From an uncultured Acidimicrobiales bacterium (GTDB taxonomy: Bacteria; Actinomycetota; Acidimicrobiia; Acidimicrobiales; SZUA-35), in contig CALLIQ010000600.1 of the NCBI GenBank assembly GCA_938008925.1, positions 1 to 10,713 of the forward strand: a DNA stretch of 10,713 nucleotides, read 5' to 3'. Positions 3,931-10,699 of the stretch are shown piece after piece. The translations under genes were made by a program, and so were the position numbers. The first letter of the stretch is position 1, and every line of letters begins with the position of its first letter. Under the pieces are notes generated by a model that did not search any database, had not been told where the DNA came from, and worked only from the letters and a program-made list of their open reading frames with translations.

Positions 3931-5838
3931 ATGAGCTACGCGCTGGGAATCGACCTCGGCACCACGTTCACGGCTGCTGCGGTGGCTGAGCCAGGCCGGC
4001 GCGCCGACATGCTCTCCCTCGGCTCGAACAGCTACACGATCCCCTCCGTGCTGTTCCTTCGCGAAGACGGCTCGTTCCTCTCGGGTGAGTCCGCAGAGAT
4101 CCGCGCGCTGGCTGCCCCGACGCGGGTCGCTCGACATTTCAAGCGCCAGCTCGGCTCGCCGGGCTCGGCATACATCGCGGGCACTCCGTACTCTCCCCAA
4201 ACCCTCACGAGCCATCTCCTGAAAGCGGTGCTCGAGCTCGCCACCACCCGGCAGGGGGAGGAGCCCGAGACGGTCGTGCTGACCCATCCCGCCAACTGGG
4301 GTCCGTATCGACGCGAGGTGTTCGAGCAGGCCGCCGCCATGGCCGGCGTGCGATCCAAGCTCGTACTCATCAGCGAGCCCGAGGCAGCGGCGATCCACTA
4401 CGCCTCGTCGGAGAAGATCGCCCCCGGCGAGCTCATCGCCGTCTACGACCTCGGCGGCGGCACGTTCGACGCCGTGGTCATGCGACGCACCGAGATGGGC
4501 TTCGAAGTGGTGGGCCAGCCTCAGGGCGTCGAACGTCTGGGCGGCGTCGACTTCGACGACGTCATCTGGGGGTTCGTCACCCAAGCCTCCGAGCTCGACG
4601 TGCGCATGCTGGCCGATTCCGACGACGAGGCGGTGTTGGCCGCCGGACACGAGCTCCGGGCGAATTGCGTGAAGGCCAAGCGACTGCTGTCGGCCGACAC
4701 CAGTGCAGACATTCGTGTGGCACTCCCGAGCCTCAATCGAACGGTCCGGTTGAACCGCGACGAGTTCGAGTCTCGAATCCGTCCTCGCCTGGTCGAGACC
4801 ATCGCCGCCATGGAAAACGCGTTCCGCAGCGGCGGCGTCACCCCGCCCGACATCAGTCGCATTCTCCTCGTCGGTGGTTCGAGCCGCATTCCACTCGTCG
4901 GCCAGCTCCTGATTCAGCACTTCGGCCGTCCGCTCGCCATCGACTCCGATCCGAAGAACACCGTCGCGCTCGGCGCGGCGATGCGGGGAACGCTCGCCGC
5001 TCCCGACCCGTCCGAGTTGCCGTCGGCACAGCGCGGTCCCGACGTCGATCTGTCGGAACGATCCGTTCCCGTTCCGCCCGAGCCGCTCGACCCGACCATC
5101 GATCTCACCGAGCCCCCCGCTCCGAAGGCAGCACCAGCGCGTCTGGCCGGGTCCGTCGACACGCCCCCATCCCCGCCATCACCCGGACCAGCACACGCCA
5201 CGCCCCCGAGCCCCTCGCCCACTCCTCCGGCGCCGACTCCTGCCGCGCCGCCCGCTCCACAGCCGTCGGCGCCCGCGCCAGCTCGAGCGGAGGCAGCGCC
5301 ACCAGCACCGACCGCGCCTGCCACGGGCCAGACGGCGCCCGCACCAACGCCGCCCGCACCCCAGGCACCCGCACCCCAGGCACCGGCGCCAACACCACAG
5401 CCTCAGGCACCCGCGCCGACACCACAGCCTCGAGCTCCCGCACCTCCGGCGCACGCCGCACCTCCGCCCGCTGCGGCACCCTCTCCGGCGGCGAACCCAC
5501 CAGCCGCTCCACCGACGGTGATGGAGGAGACCATCTCGATGCCGAGTACCGAATCGGCGACGAACATCGTGCGGGCCGAGAGCGAACCGGTGTCCCCGGC
5601 CACCCCGGCGGAGCCGGCGCAGCCACCGAGCGAGCTCGGCGGTGTTCTCTCCGAGTCGAATCACCGAGTCGTCCTGCCCAACGCCGGAGTGAAGAAGGAA
5701 AACCCGTTCTCCGCGGCCAACGAGGCACCACTCGCCGACGTGCAACCCGTGACGAGCGGTTCGCGCACAGCGATCATCGCGGTTGCCGCCGTCCTGATCC
5801 TCGTCATCGTCGCCTTGGCGGCGACCCAGCTGACCTGA
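3931..5838 (+). CDS. Membrane-anchored Hsp70-type ATPase without substrate-binding domain
   Basis: This is a 635-residue protein. Residues 1 to about 360 form an Hsp70/actin-fold ATPase: phosphate-1 GIDLGTTFTA (6-15), Lys71 in RHFKRQLG at the catalytic-lysine position of DnaK, Glu149 in SEPEAAAI, phosphate-2 DLGGGTFD (173-180) and the adenosine motif LLVGGSSRIP (312-321). All catalytic positions look intact, so ATP hydrolysis is expected. The domain is somewhat shorter than in DnaK. Where the peptide-binding domain and lid should be, residues about 394-530 are almost entirely Pro/Ala-rich, a probable extended stalk. A less biased tail (531-610) follows, then one hydrophobic helix (614-633) at the extreme C-terminus, with no signal peptide. 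The ATPase should therefore sit in the cytoplasm, tethered to the membrane by its tail. It precedes moxR by 83 bases on the same strand. A client-handling or scaffold role with the MoxR module is inference. Confidence 0.88.
   Translation: MSYALGIDLGTTFTAAAVAEPGRRADMLSLGSNSYTIPSVLFLREDGSFLSGESAEIRALAAPTRVARHFKRQLGSPGSAYIAGTPYSPQTLTSHLLKAVLELATTRQGEEPETVVLTHPANWGPYRREVFEQAAAMAGVRSKLVLISEPEAAAIHYASSEKIAPGELIAVYDLGGGTFDAVVMRRTEMGFEVVGQPQGVERLGGVDFDDVIWGFVTQASELDVRMLADSDDEAVLAAGHELRANCVKAKRLLSADTSADIRVALPSLNRTVRLNRDEFESRIRPRLVETIAAMENAFRSGGVTPPDISRILLVGGSSRIPLVGQLLIQHFGRPLAIDSDPKNTVALGAAMRGTLAAPDPSELPSAQRGPDVDLSERSVPVPPEPLDPTIDLTEPPAPKAAPARLAGSVDTPPSPPSPGPAHATPPSPSPTPPAPTPAAPPAPQPSAPAPARAEAAPPAPTAPATGQTAPAPTPPAPQAPAPQAPAPTPQPQAPAPTPQPRAPAPPAHAAPPPAAAPSPAANPPAAPPTVMEETISMPSTESATNIVRAESEPVSPATPAEPAQPPSELGGVLSESNHRVVLPNAGVKKENPFSAANEAPLADVQPVTSGSRTAIIAVAAVLILVIVALAATQLT
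5378..5431 (+). repeat. 27-bp tandem repeat in the Pro/Ala-rich stalk
   Basis: Two 27-base units (5378-5404 and 5405-5431) differ at two positions and encode a QAPAPTPQP-like nonapeptide twice. Shorter CCAGGCACC-type repeats precede them. This suggests the stalk of the Hsp70-like protein grows by repeat slippage, and its length may vary between strains. Confidence 0.7.
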
Positions 5839-5907
5839 CGAAACCCGCTCGAACTGGGACACTTGCCCTTGCAGGACCAGTCGTCAGGTAGTTCACTGAG
5901 TCGGTCC

Positions 5908-5914
5908 AGGGAGG
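5908..5914 (+). promoter_or_regulatory. Shine-Dalgarno site of moxR
   Basis: AGGGAGG lies 7 bases upstream of the ATG at 5922. A second in-frame ATG two codons later (5928) is less well spaced. The 83-base gap upstream could also carry a promoter, but no clear hexamer pair is visible. Confidence 0.6.
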
Positions 5915-5921
5915 GAACTCA

Positions 5922-6893
5922 ATGACAATGCAGGCTGACCCGTCTCACATCGAGGCGTTCAAAGAGCGGTTTGATGCCGTTCATGCCAACGTTTCGCGAG
6001 CCATCAAGGGGAAGCCCGGCGAAATCCGGCTGGCCCTGACGTGCATGTTGTCCGAGGGTCACCTTCTCGTCGACGACGTGCCCGGCACCGGCAAGACGAC
6101 CCTGGCCAAGGCGGTCGCCAGCTCGATCGAGGGCGACATGAACCGCATCCAGTTCACGCCCGACCTGTTGCCGACCGACGTCACCGGCTCGATGGTGTTC
6201 AACTCCGGCGACGGGGAGTTCACCTTCCATCAGGGCGGCGTGTTCGCCAACGTCGTGCTCGCCGACGAGATCAACCGTGCCTCGCCAAAGACGCAGGCCG
6301 CGCTCCTCGAGGTCATGGAAGAGCGTCAGGTCACCGTCGACAGCGTTCGCCATCAGGTCCCTCGACCCTTCGTGGTGATCGCCACCCAGAACCCGGTCGA
6401 GTTCGACGGCACTTATCACCTCCCCGAAGCGCAGATCGACCGGTTCATGATGCGGATGGCCATGGGCTACCCGAGCCATGAGGCCGAGGTCGCCGCCATT
6501 CAAGACCGCCTTCGCGGCGACCGCCCCGAGTCGCTCCCAGCGGTGATCAGCGTCGCTGAGTTCGAGTGGATGATCCAGACCGCGGCAGCCGTTCACGTCG
6601 CCGAGTCGCTCGAGGAATACGTCGTCACGATCACGAACGCCACTCGCCGCATGGACGAACTCCGTCTCGGCGTGAGCCCTCGCGGCTCGCTCGCCCTCGT
6701 GCGCGCGTCCCAGGCTTGGGCTGCTGCGAAGGGACGCAACTTCGTCTCGGTCGACGACATCAAGGAGCTCGCTCCCTTCGTGCTCGGCCACCGCATGCTG
6801 CTCGCGCCTGAGGCCGAACTCCAAGGCGTCACCAGCGGCGAGCTCGTTCGCCGCACCCTCGACGCGGTGCCCGTTCCCACCGAGCGCGTCTGA
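5922..6893 (+). CDS. MoxR-family AAA+ ATPase
   Basis: This is a 323-residue cytoplasmic AAA+ ATPase of the MoxR type. Such proteins are thought to act as chaperones or assembly factors for partners encoded next to them. Visible motifs are Walker A VPGTGKTT (residues 53-60, Lys58), FTPDLLPTDVTGS, Walker B VVLADEINRA (Asp115, Glu116), the family signature SPKTQAALLEVMEERQVTVD, sensor 1 IATQNP (Asn157), the arginine finger in LPEAQIDRF (Arg174), and sensor 2 GVSPRG (Arg254). Length and motif order are normal, and nothing essential is missing. The start is supported by a strong Shine-Dalgarno. The stop TGA overlaps the start of the DUF58 gene by one base, so the two are translationally coupled. 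The family is certain; the substrate is not known. It probably remodels the DUF58/transglutaminase partners. Confidence 0.96.
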   Translation: MTMQADPSHIEAFKERFDAVHANVSRAIKGKPGEIRLALTCMLSEGHLLVDDVPGTGKTTLAKAVASSIEGDMNRIQFTPDLLPTDVTGSMVFNSGDGEFTFHQGGVFANVVLADEINRASPKTQAALLEVMEERQVTVDSVRHQVPRPFVVIATQNPVEFDGTYHLPEAQIDRFMMRMAMGYPSHEAEVAAIQDRLRGDRPESLPAVISVAEFEWMIQTAAAVHVAESLEEYVVTITNATRRMDELRLGVSPRGSLALVRASQAWAAAKGRNFVSVDDIKELAPFVLGHRMLLAPEAELQGVTSGELVRRTLDAVPVPTERV

Positions 6894-8035
6894 TGCTGTC
6901 GGCCAACGGCCGATGGGCCGTGGTCGCAAGCGTCCTCCTCGCCATCGCGGGTTGGATCTTCCAGTACCGACTCGCTTGGGTCGTGGCCGCCATGCTGGCC
7001 ACCGCCGTGCTCGTGTCGGTGGCCTGGGTGCTTCGACGACCGGCGCTGTCCGCCTACCAACACCTCCAACCCGGTGTGGTCGGCGCCGGCGAACCAGCGA
7101 GTGCACTCGTCACCGTCACCAACATCGGTGCGCGTTCCAGCGCACCGCTGATCGCGAGCGACCTCGTCGGCGGTGAGCGCGTCGCAATCGACGTGCCTCG
7201 TCTCGCCAGCAACGAGAGCCACACCGCGACCCTCCAGCTCCCCACCGAACGCCGAGGCCACTTCGACGTCGGCCCGCTCAGCATCGAGCGCACCGACCCG
7301 TTCGGCTTCGTCCGCCTGACGACGCACCGCGGCTCGCCGGCCAGGCTCGTCGTCCACCCGGCCGTTCATCCGATGACCACGCTGCCGACCGGCCACCGTC
7401 GCGAGCTCGAAGGTTCGGCGTCGGAGCGTCCGCAGGAAGGCGGCATCTCGTTCCACAGCCTGCGCGACTACGTCCCAGGCGACGATCTCCGTCTGATCCA
7501 CTGGCGATCGGTGGCGAAGACCGGCGCGCTCATGGTGCGCAAGAACATCATCACCTCCGAACCCCGTCTCATGGTCGTTCTCGACACCTGGGCCGGGTCC
7601 TACGACGACGACAGCTTCGAAGACGCCGTCCGCGTCGCCGCCTCCCTCGTGAGCGCCGGCTGCGACAGCCGCTACCCCGTCATGTTCCACACGACGGGCG
7701 GACTCGAAGCCGAAGCTGCGCCCTCCGGCGAGGGACGGCTCGAGATCATGCGAATCCTCGCTGGTGTCCAGCCCGACGACGACGACCCCGGCCTCAACGG
7801 CGTCGTCCGAGTCGCCGAGCGCGTCGAAGGCGTGTCGCTCGGCGCCGTGACCGGCCAACCACCGCCTGAACGAACGCTCGGCATCACCCGCGTGCGCCCT
7901 CGCTTCGACATGGTCACCGTTGTGCAAGTCGGCGAGGCGTTCGACCGTCCTGCCATGCGCATCCCCGGCGCGGTCACCGTCAACGGCAGCGACAGCCTCG
8001 AGGTCGCCGCACAGTGGAAGGCGCGGTTCGGCTGA
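6893..8035 (+). CDS. DUF58 membrane protein, partner of MoxR
   Basis: This is a 380-residue protein. Two hydrophobic helices near the N-terminus (about residues 8-43, WAVVASVLLAIAGWIF and LAWVVAAMLATAVLVSVAWV) anchor it in the membrane. A beta-rich stretch (CARDB/BatA-like, about 55-150) follows with GERVAID and RRGHFDVGPLSIERTDPFGF. The DUF58 signature is at about 184-212 (FHSLRDYVPGDDLRLIHWRS, then KTGALMVRK), followed by RLMVVLDT, which starts a VWA-like fold. The C-terminal part appears complete. DUF58 proteins are commonly encoded after moxR and are taken to be its membrane partners; the biochemical role is unproven. The start ATG overlaps the moxR stop, and its own stop overlaps the next start, both as TGATG. 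Family call firm. Confidence 0.94.
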   Translation: MLSANGRWAVVASVLLAIAGWIFQYRLAWVVAAMLATAVLVSVAWVLRRPALSAYQHLQPGVVGAGEPASALVTVTNIGARSSAPLIASDLVGGERVAIDVPRLASNESHTATLQLPTERRGHFDVGPLSIERTDPFGFVRLTTHRGSPARLVVHPAVHPMTTLPTGHRRELEGSASERPQEGGISFHSLRDYVPGDDLRLIHWRSVAKTGALMVRKNIITSEPRLMVVLDTWAGSYDDDSFEDAVRVAASLVSAGCDSRYPVMFHTTGGLEAEAAPSGEGRLEIMRILAGVQPDDDDPGLNGVVRVAERVEGVSLGAVTGQPPPERTLGITRVRPRFDMVTVVQVGEAFDRPAMRIPGAVTVNGSDSLEVAAQWKARFG

Positions 8036-10248
8036 TGCGACGCATTCTCGATCAGCTCCGTCCGGTCGACCTCGGCATCGTGGTGCTCGCCACGATCGCG
8101 GTGTCGCTCGCACTCGTTCACTGGAATCGCATCTTCGCCGACGCCAGTCTCGATTTCCCCGTGATCGGCGCGGCGCTGCTCGCATCGATCGGCTCGGTTC
8201 TCGCCGTGCGGGCCGGCCTTCGTTCACTCACGTCGTTCGCTGTCGGCGTGGTCGTGGCCGTCGTCGCCCTCGCCGCTTGGTACAACACCGGGGTCGGCGA
8301 CCTCCCCGGCCATCTGGTCAACAGCTGGAAGGGTCTGGCCTCGACCGGCCTCAAGATCCCGACCACCCGAGAGTTCGTCATCATCCCGGTCGTCCTCGCG
8401 TTCTTCGGCGCGTGGATCGCGGTCGACATCACGACCCGCCGCCGGATCGGCGCTGCCGTCGCGCTGCCCCTCACCGTCGTCCACGGAGCGGCCATCGCCT
8501 ACACGATCAGCAGCGGCCAATCGCCGTGGTGGTATGCCGTCGCCGTCGGCGTCTGCGTACTCGGGCTCGTCCTGCTCAGCACCGTCGATCGGCCCCTCGC
8601 CAGCGAACGGGCTGAGGCCGCATCGCCCGACGATGCGCCGGTCAAGATCCGCTGGCGACAGGCCGCCATGGCCGCGCCGATCATCGCCCTGCTCGCCCTC
8701 GGCGGCATCGCCGTGAACCGAGCCTTCGCGAGCCGCGACGACGAAGCATTCGATCTCCGAGAGCGGCTCGTCCGACCCCTCGATGTCTTCGAAGCGACCA
8801 CTCCCCTGGCCCGCGTGAAGGGCGGACTCGTGGAGGATGCTCCCGTCGAGGTGTTCACGATCGGTCTCGGCAACCTCGGCCCCGACGATCAGATCACCCT
8901 CATCCCGATCGCAACGCTCGACCAGTACGACGGTGCCGTGTGGACCTCGACCGCACGCTTCGAGTCGTCCGGCGCCGTGCTCACCCAGCCGGCGCAGCAG
9001 GGCGCTGCCGGTGGGCAATCGATCACCCAGGTGGTCGAGATCACCGACGCCTACCCCTTCCAGTTCCTTCCGAGAGTCGGCATCGTCACGGAGAACCGTG
9101 AAGGCAGCATCGGCTGGGACCCGCGGTCCGGTTCGATCGCTCGCGATGGCAGCGTCGACAACACCCGGTTCGTCACGACGCAACTGCTCCGGACACCTCT
9201 CGAAGACGACGACCCGTCGCTCGACGGTGTCCCGAGTGCGGTTCGCTACGCAGCCACGCCACCGGAGCTGAGCGACGACCAGGTTCCGATCTTCCGCTCC
9301 TTCCTCGACGACGCCACCGAGGGTGCAACCTCGGAGTTCGATCGCCTTCGTCGACTCGAAGCCTGGTTGCAGTCCGAGTCGTTCGGCTACAACGTCGACG
9401 CCCCGGCTGGACACAGCCTCGCCGCACTCTCGTCCTACCTCGATCCCGAGGGTGCCGACGATGGTTCGGTCGTCCGAGCCGGTTTCTCGGAGCAGTCCGC
9501 ATCCGTGTTCGCGGTCGCCGCTCGCCAACTCGGCGTCCCGTCCCGCATCGTCGTCGGATACAAGCTGCCGCAGCCGCTCACGGCTGAGGTCGATTCGGTC
9601 GCAGTGACCGAAGACATGATTCACGCCTGGCCCGAGGTATGGGTCAGCGGATCCGGTTGGACGGCGTTCGAACCGACCAACGTCGGCAACCAGACCGACG
9701 AGCAGACGGCTCGCACACCTGCGGTCAGCTCCGAGGGCGAAGACGCGCAGATCAGCGACCTGCCCGAGTTGCAGGAGCCGGTGCTGATTCCCGAAGACGA
9801 GGGCGGCCAGAGCACCTTCGACCGCTTCCTGGTGCCGATCGTCCTCCTCGCGCTGCCGATCCTCTACCTCGTCGGCCTGTTCATCGCCAAGCGCATTCGC
9901 CGATCGCGACGTCGTCGTGCCAAGACCGTCGCCGATCGGACCGTTGGAGCGTGGCTCGAAACCCGCGATCGTCTCGGTGCGCTCGGGCTGCCGGCCGACA
10001 AGTCGAACTCGGTCTCCGACGTCGCCGACGTGCTCGACCTCCGTGATCTCGCGCCGGTCGCCGATCAGGTGTCGGTGATGAGCCCGCTGGTCGACGAGGC
10101 GCTCTTCTCGCCGGTCGAGCCTGCACAGGCGACGGCCGACCAAGCATGGGATGCCGCAAACGGAGCGATTGCGCTGGCGAAGAAGTCGCAGCCGATCGGC
10201 ACCCGCGTCCGAGCCGCCGTGCACCCCGGCTCGATCGTCGGCCGCTAG
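8035..10248 (+). CDS. Polytopic transglutaminase-like protein (TgpA-type) with Ser in place of the catalytic Cys
   Basis: This is a 737-residue membrane protein. Seven hydrophobic helices lie in residues about 11-230. A large domain, probably outside the membrane (about 231-598), contains the transglutaminase-like core, and an eighth helix (about 599-620) is followed by a basic RRSRRRR stretch and a cytoplasmic tail resembling DUF4129. The core has GFSEQSASVFAVAARQLGVP, where the family normally has Cys in the G-x-CEQ motif; here it is Ser485 (codon TCG, 9487-9489). His530 in IHAWPEVW is present. The third position reads FEPT (Glu546), where many members have FDPT. An active cysteine protease or transglutaminase is therefore doubtful. 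The ATG at 8035 overlaps the DUF58 stop as TGATG and is preferred to an in-frame GTG at 8014. Coupling to MoxR-DUF58 suggests a shared envelope role. Confidence 0.93.
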   Translation: MRRILDQLRPVDLGIVVLATIAVSLALVHWNRIFADASLDFPVIGAALLASIGSVLAVRAGLRSLTSFAVGVVVAVVALAAWYNTGVGDLPGHLVNSWKGLASTGLKIPTTREFVIIPVVLAFFGAWIAVDITTRRRIGAAVALPLTVVHGAAIAYTISSGQSPWWYAVAVGVCVLGLVLLSTVDRPLASERAEAASPDDAPVKIRWRQAAMAAPIIALLALGGIAVNRAFASRDDEAFDLRERLVRPLDVFEATTPLARVKGGLVEDAPVEVFTIGLGNLGPDDQITLIPIATLDQYDGAVWTSTARFESSGAVLTQPAQQGAAGGQSITQVVEITDAYPFQFLPRVGIVTENREGSIGWDPRSGSIARDGSVDNTRFVTTQLLRTPLEDDDPSLDGVPSAVRYAATPPELSDDQVPIFRSFLDDATEGATSEFDRLRRLEAWLQSESFGYNVDAPAGHSLAALSSYLDPEGADDGSVVRAGFSEQSASVFAVAARQLGVPSRIVVGYKLPQPLTAEVDSVAVTEDMIHAWPEVWVSGSGWTAFEPTNVGNQTDEQTARTPAVSSEGEDAQISDLPELQEPVLIPEDEGGQSTFDRFLVPIVLLALPILYLVGLFIAKRIRRSRRRRAKTVADRTVGAWLETRDRLGALGLPADKSNSVSDVADVLDLRDLAPVADQVSVMSPLVDEALFSPVEPAQATADQAWDAANGAIALAKKSQPIGTRVRAAVHPGSIVGR

Positions 10249-10560
10249 CTAACCGCCGTCACCCTCGGCCGGCGGATCGGCCGGTGGGTCGGATGAAGGC
10301 GGTTCACCGTCGGGTGTCGGGTCGCAGACGTCGCCGATCCCGTCACCATCCCGATCCGACTGATCCCCATTCGCCACATCCGGACAGTTGTCACCAGCTG
10401 ACGTCAACACCCCATCACCATCAGGATCGTCGGGATCCACAACCGGACCATCCGGCGTCGAATCACACACGTCACCGATCCCATCACCATCCCGATCCGA
10501 CTGATCAGGGTTTGGGACGAGGGGGCAGTTGTCGTCTGGGGCAACTCCATCGTCATCGAC
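10249..10560 (-). CDS. Thrombospondin type-3 repeat protein, C-terminal part only (5' truncated)
   Basis: Read on the minus strand, the frame encodes two calcium-binding thrombospondin type-3 repeats: VDDDGVAPDDNCPLVPNPDQ...DRDGDGIGDVCD, then DPDDPDGDGVLTSAGDNCP...DRDGDGIGDVCD. A Pro/Ser-rich tail (PPSSDPPADPP) and a TAG stop follow. The DxDGDGxGDxCD and DNCP motifs are diagnostic; such repeats are found in secreted or surface proteins, where the Asp side chains bind calcium. No plausible start lies upstream: the frame meets TGA at 10602-10600, and homology ends near 10560, where the plus-strand spike fragment begins. The N-terminal part, including any signal peptide, is therefore absent. A GTG at 10470 would give a 73-residue product starting inside a repeat, so it is not believable. 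The stop abuts the transglutaminase stop (TAGCTA) with no gap. Domain call firm; gene status is truncated or a chimera edge. Confidence 0.72.
   Translation of the reverse strand, partial: VDDDGVAPDDNCPLVPNPDQSDRDGDGIGDVCDSTPDGPVVDPDDPDGDGVLTSAGDNCPDVANGDQSDRDGDGIGDVCDPTPDGEPPSSDPPADPPAEGDGG
10328..10506. repeat. 38-bp direct repeat pair within thrombospondin type-3 repeats
   Basis: Bases 10328-10365 and 10469-10506 match with two mismatches, 141 bases (47 codons) apart. They encode the two QSDRDGDGIGDVC cores on the minus strand. The near-identity at DNA level suggests recent duplication or gene conversion and makes the site prone to recombination and misassembly. Confidence 0.75.
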
Positions 10561-10692
10561 ATGTCCGGCGTTACAATAAACGGCACTATGGTGAGCATCT
10601 CAGGCGAAGCAACCGCCGACTTGGATTCACCTGCAACGACCGTATCGGGGGAGCTCGTGACGATTGACGGCACCTCCACGATGATCAACTGA
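10540..10692 (+). pseudogene. 3' end of a phage baseplate/injection-spike (gpV/VgrG-like) gene, 5' truncated
   Basis: On the plus strand the last 50 codons before TGA (10690-10692) read GNSIVIDMSGVTINGTMVSI, then SGEATADLDSPATTV and SGELVTIDGTSTMIN. This alternating hydrophobic/small pattern with repeated VTI-NG or VTI-DG turns is typical of the trimeric beta-helix needle of phage gpV/gp5, VgrG and contractile-injection spike proteins. The frame stays open back to 10402, but upstream of about 10540 it merely runs antisense to the thrombospondin repeats, so the 5' part of the gene is missing. The region is about 55-60% GC, lower than the neighbouring genes. A Shine-Dalgarno and another start codon follow at once, which supports reading this strand. 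The spike call rests on pattern only and is moderate. Confidence 0.5.
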
Positions 10693-10699
10693 GGAAAAT

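Noticed and set aside
3607..4920. Long minus-strand open frame (437 codons) opposite the yajQ-family and Hsp70-like genes
   Set aside because: It is antisense to two firmly identified genes, has no family motif, and its length is expected from high-GC codon use.
5105..5862. Minus-strand and alternate-frame open frames over the Pro/Ala stalk
   Set aside because: Low-complexity shadows rich in Arg, Gly and Cys; the plus frame has the ATPase motifs at its start and a membrane helix at its end.
5839..5921. Promoter or riboswitch in the gap before moxR
   Set aside because: TTGCCC (5863) and TAGTTC (5889) are spaced 20 apart and match poorly; no conserved fold is visible.
8014..8034. GTG at 8014 as start of the transglutaminase-like gene
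   Set aside because: The ATG at 8035 makes the same TGATG overlap seen at the moxR/DUF58 junction; the extra seven residues add nothing.
5919..8227. Two long minus-strand open frames opposite moxR and DUF58
   Set aside because: They are antisense to genes with complete motif sets and carry no recognisable domain or ribosome site.
8224..10224. Minus-strand open frame of 666 codons opposite the transglutaminase-like gene
   Set aside because: Its composition is Arg/Asp/Gly-rich with no domain and it mirrors a real coding frame; a shadow of a high-GC gene.
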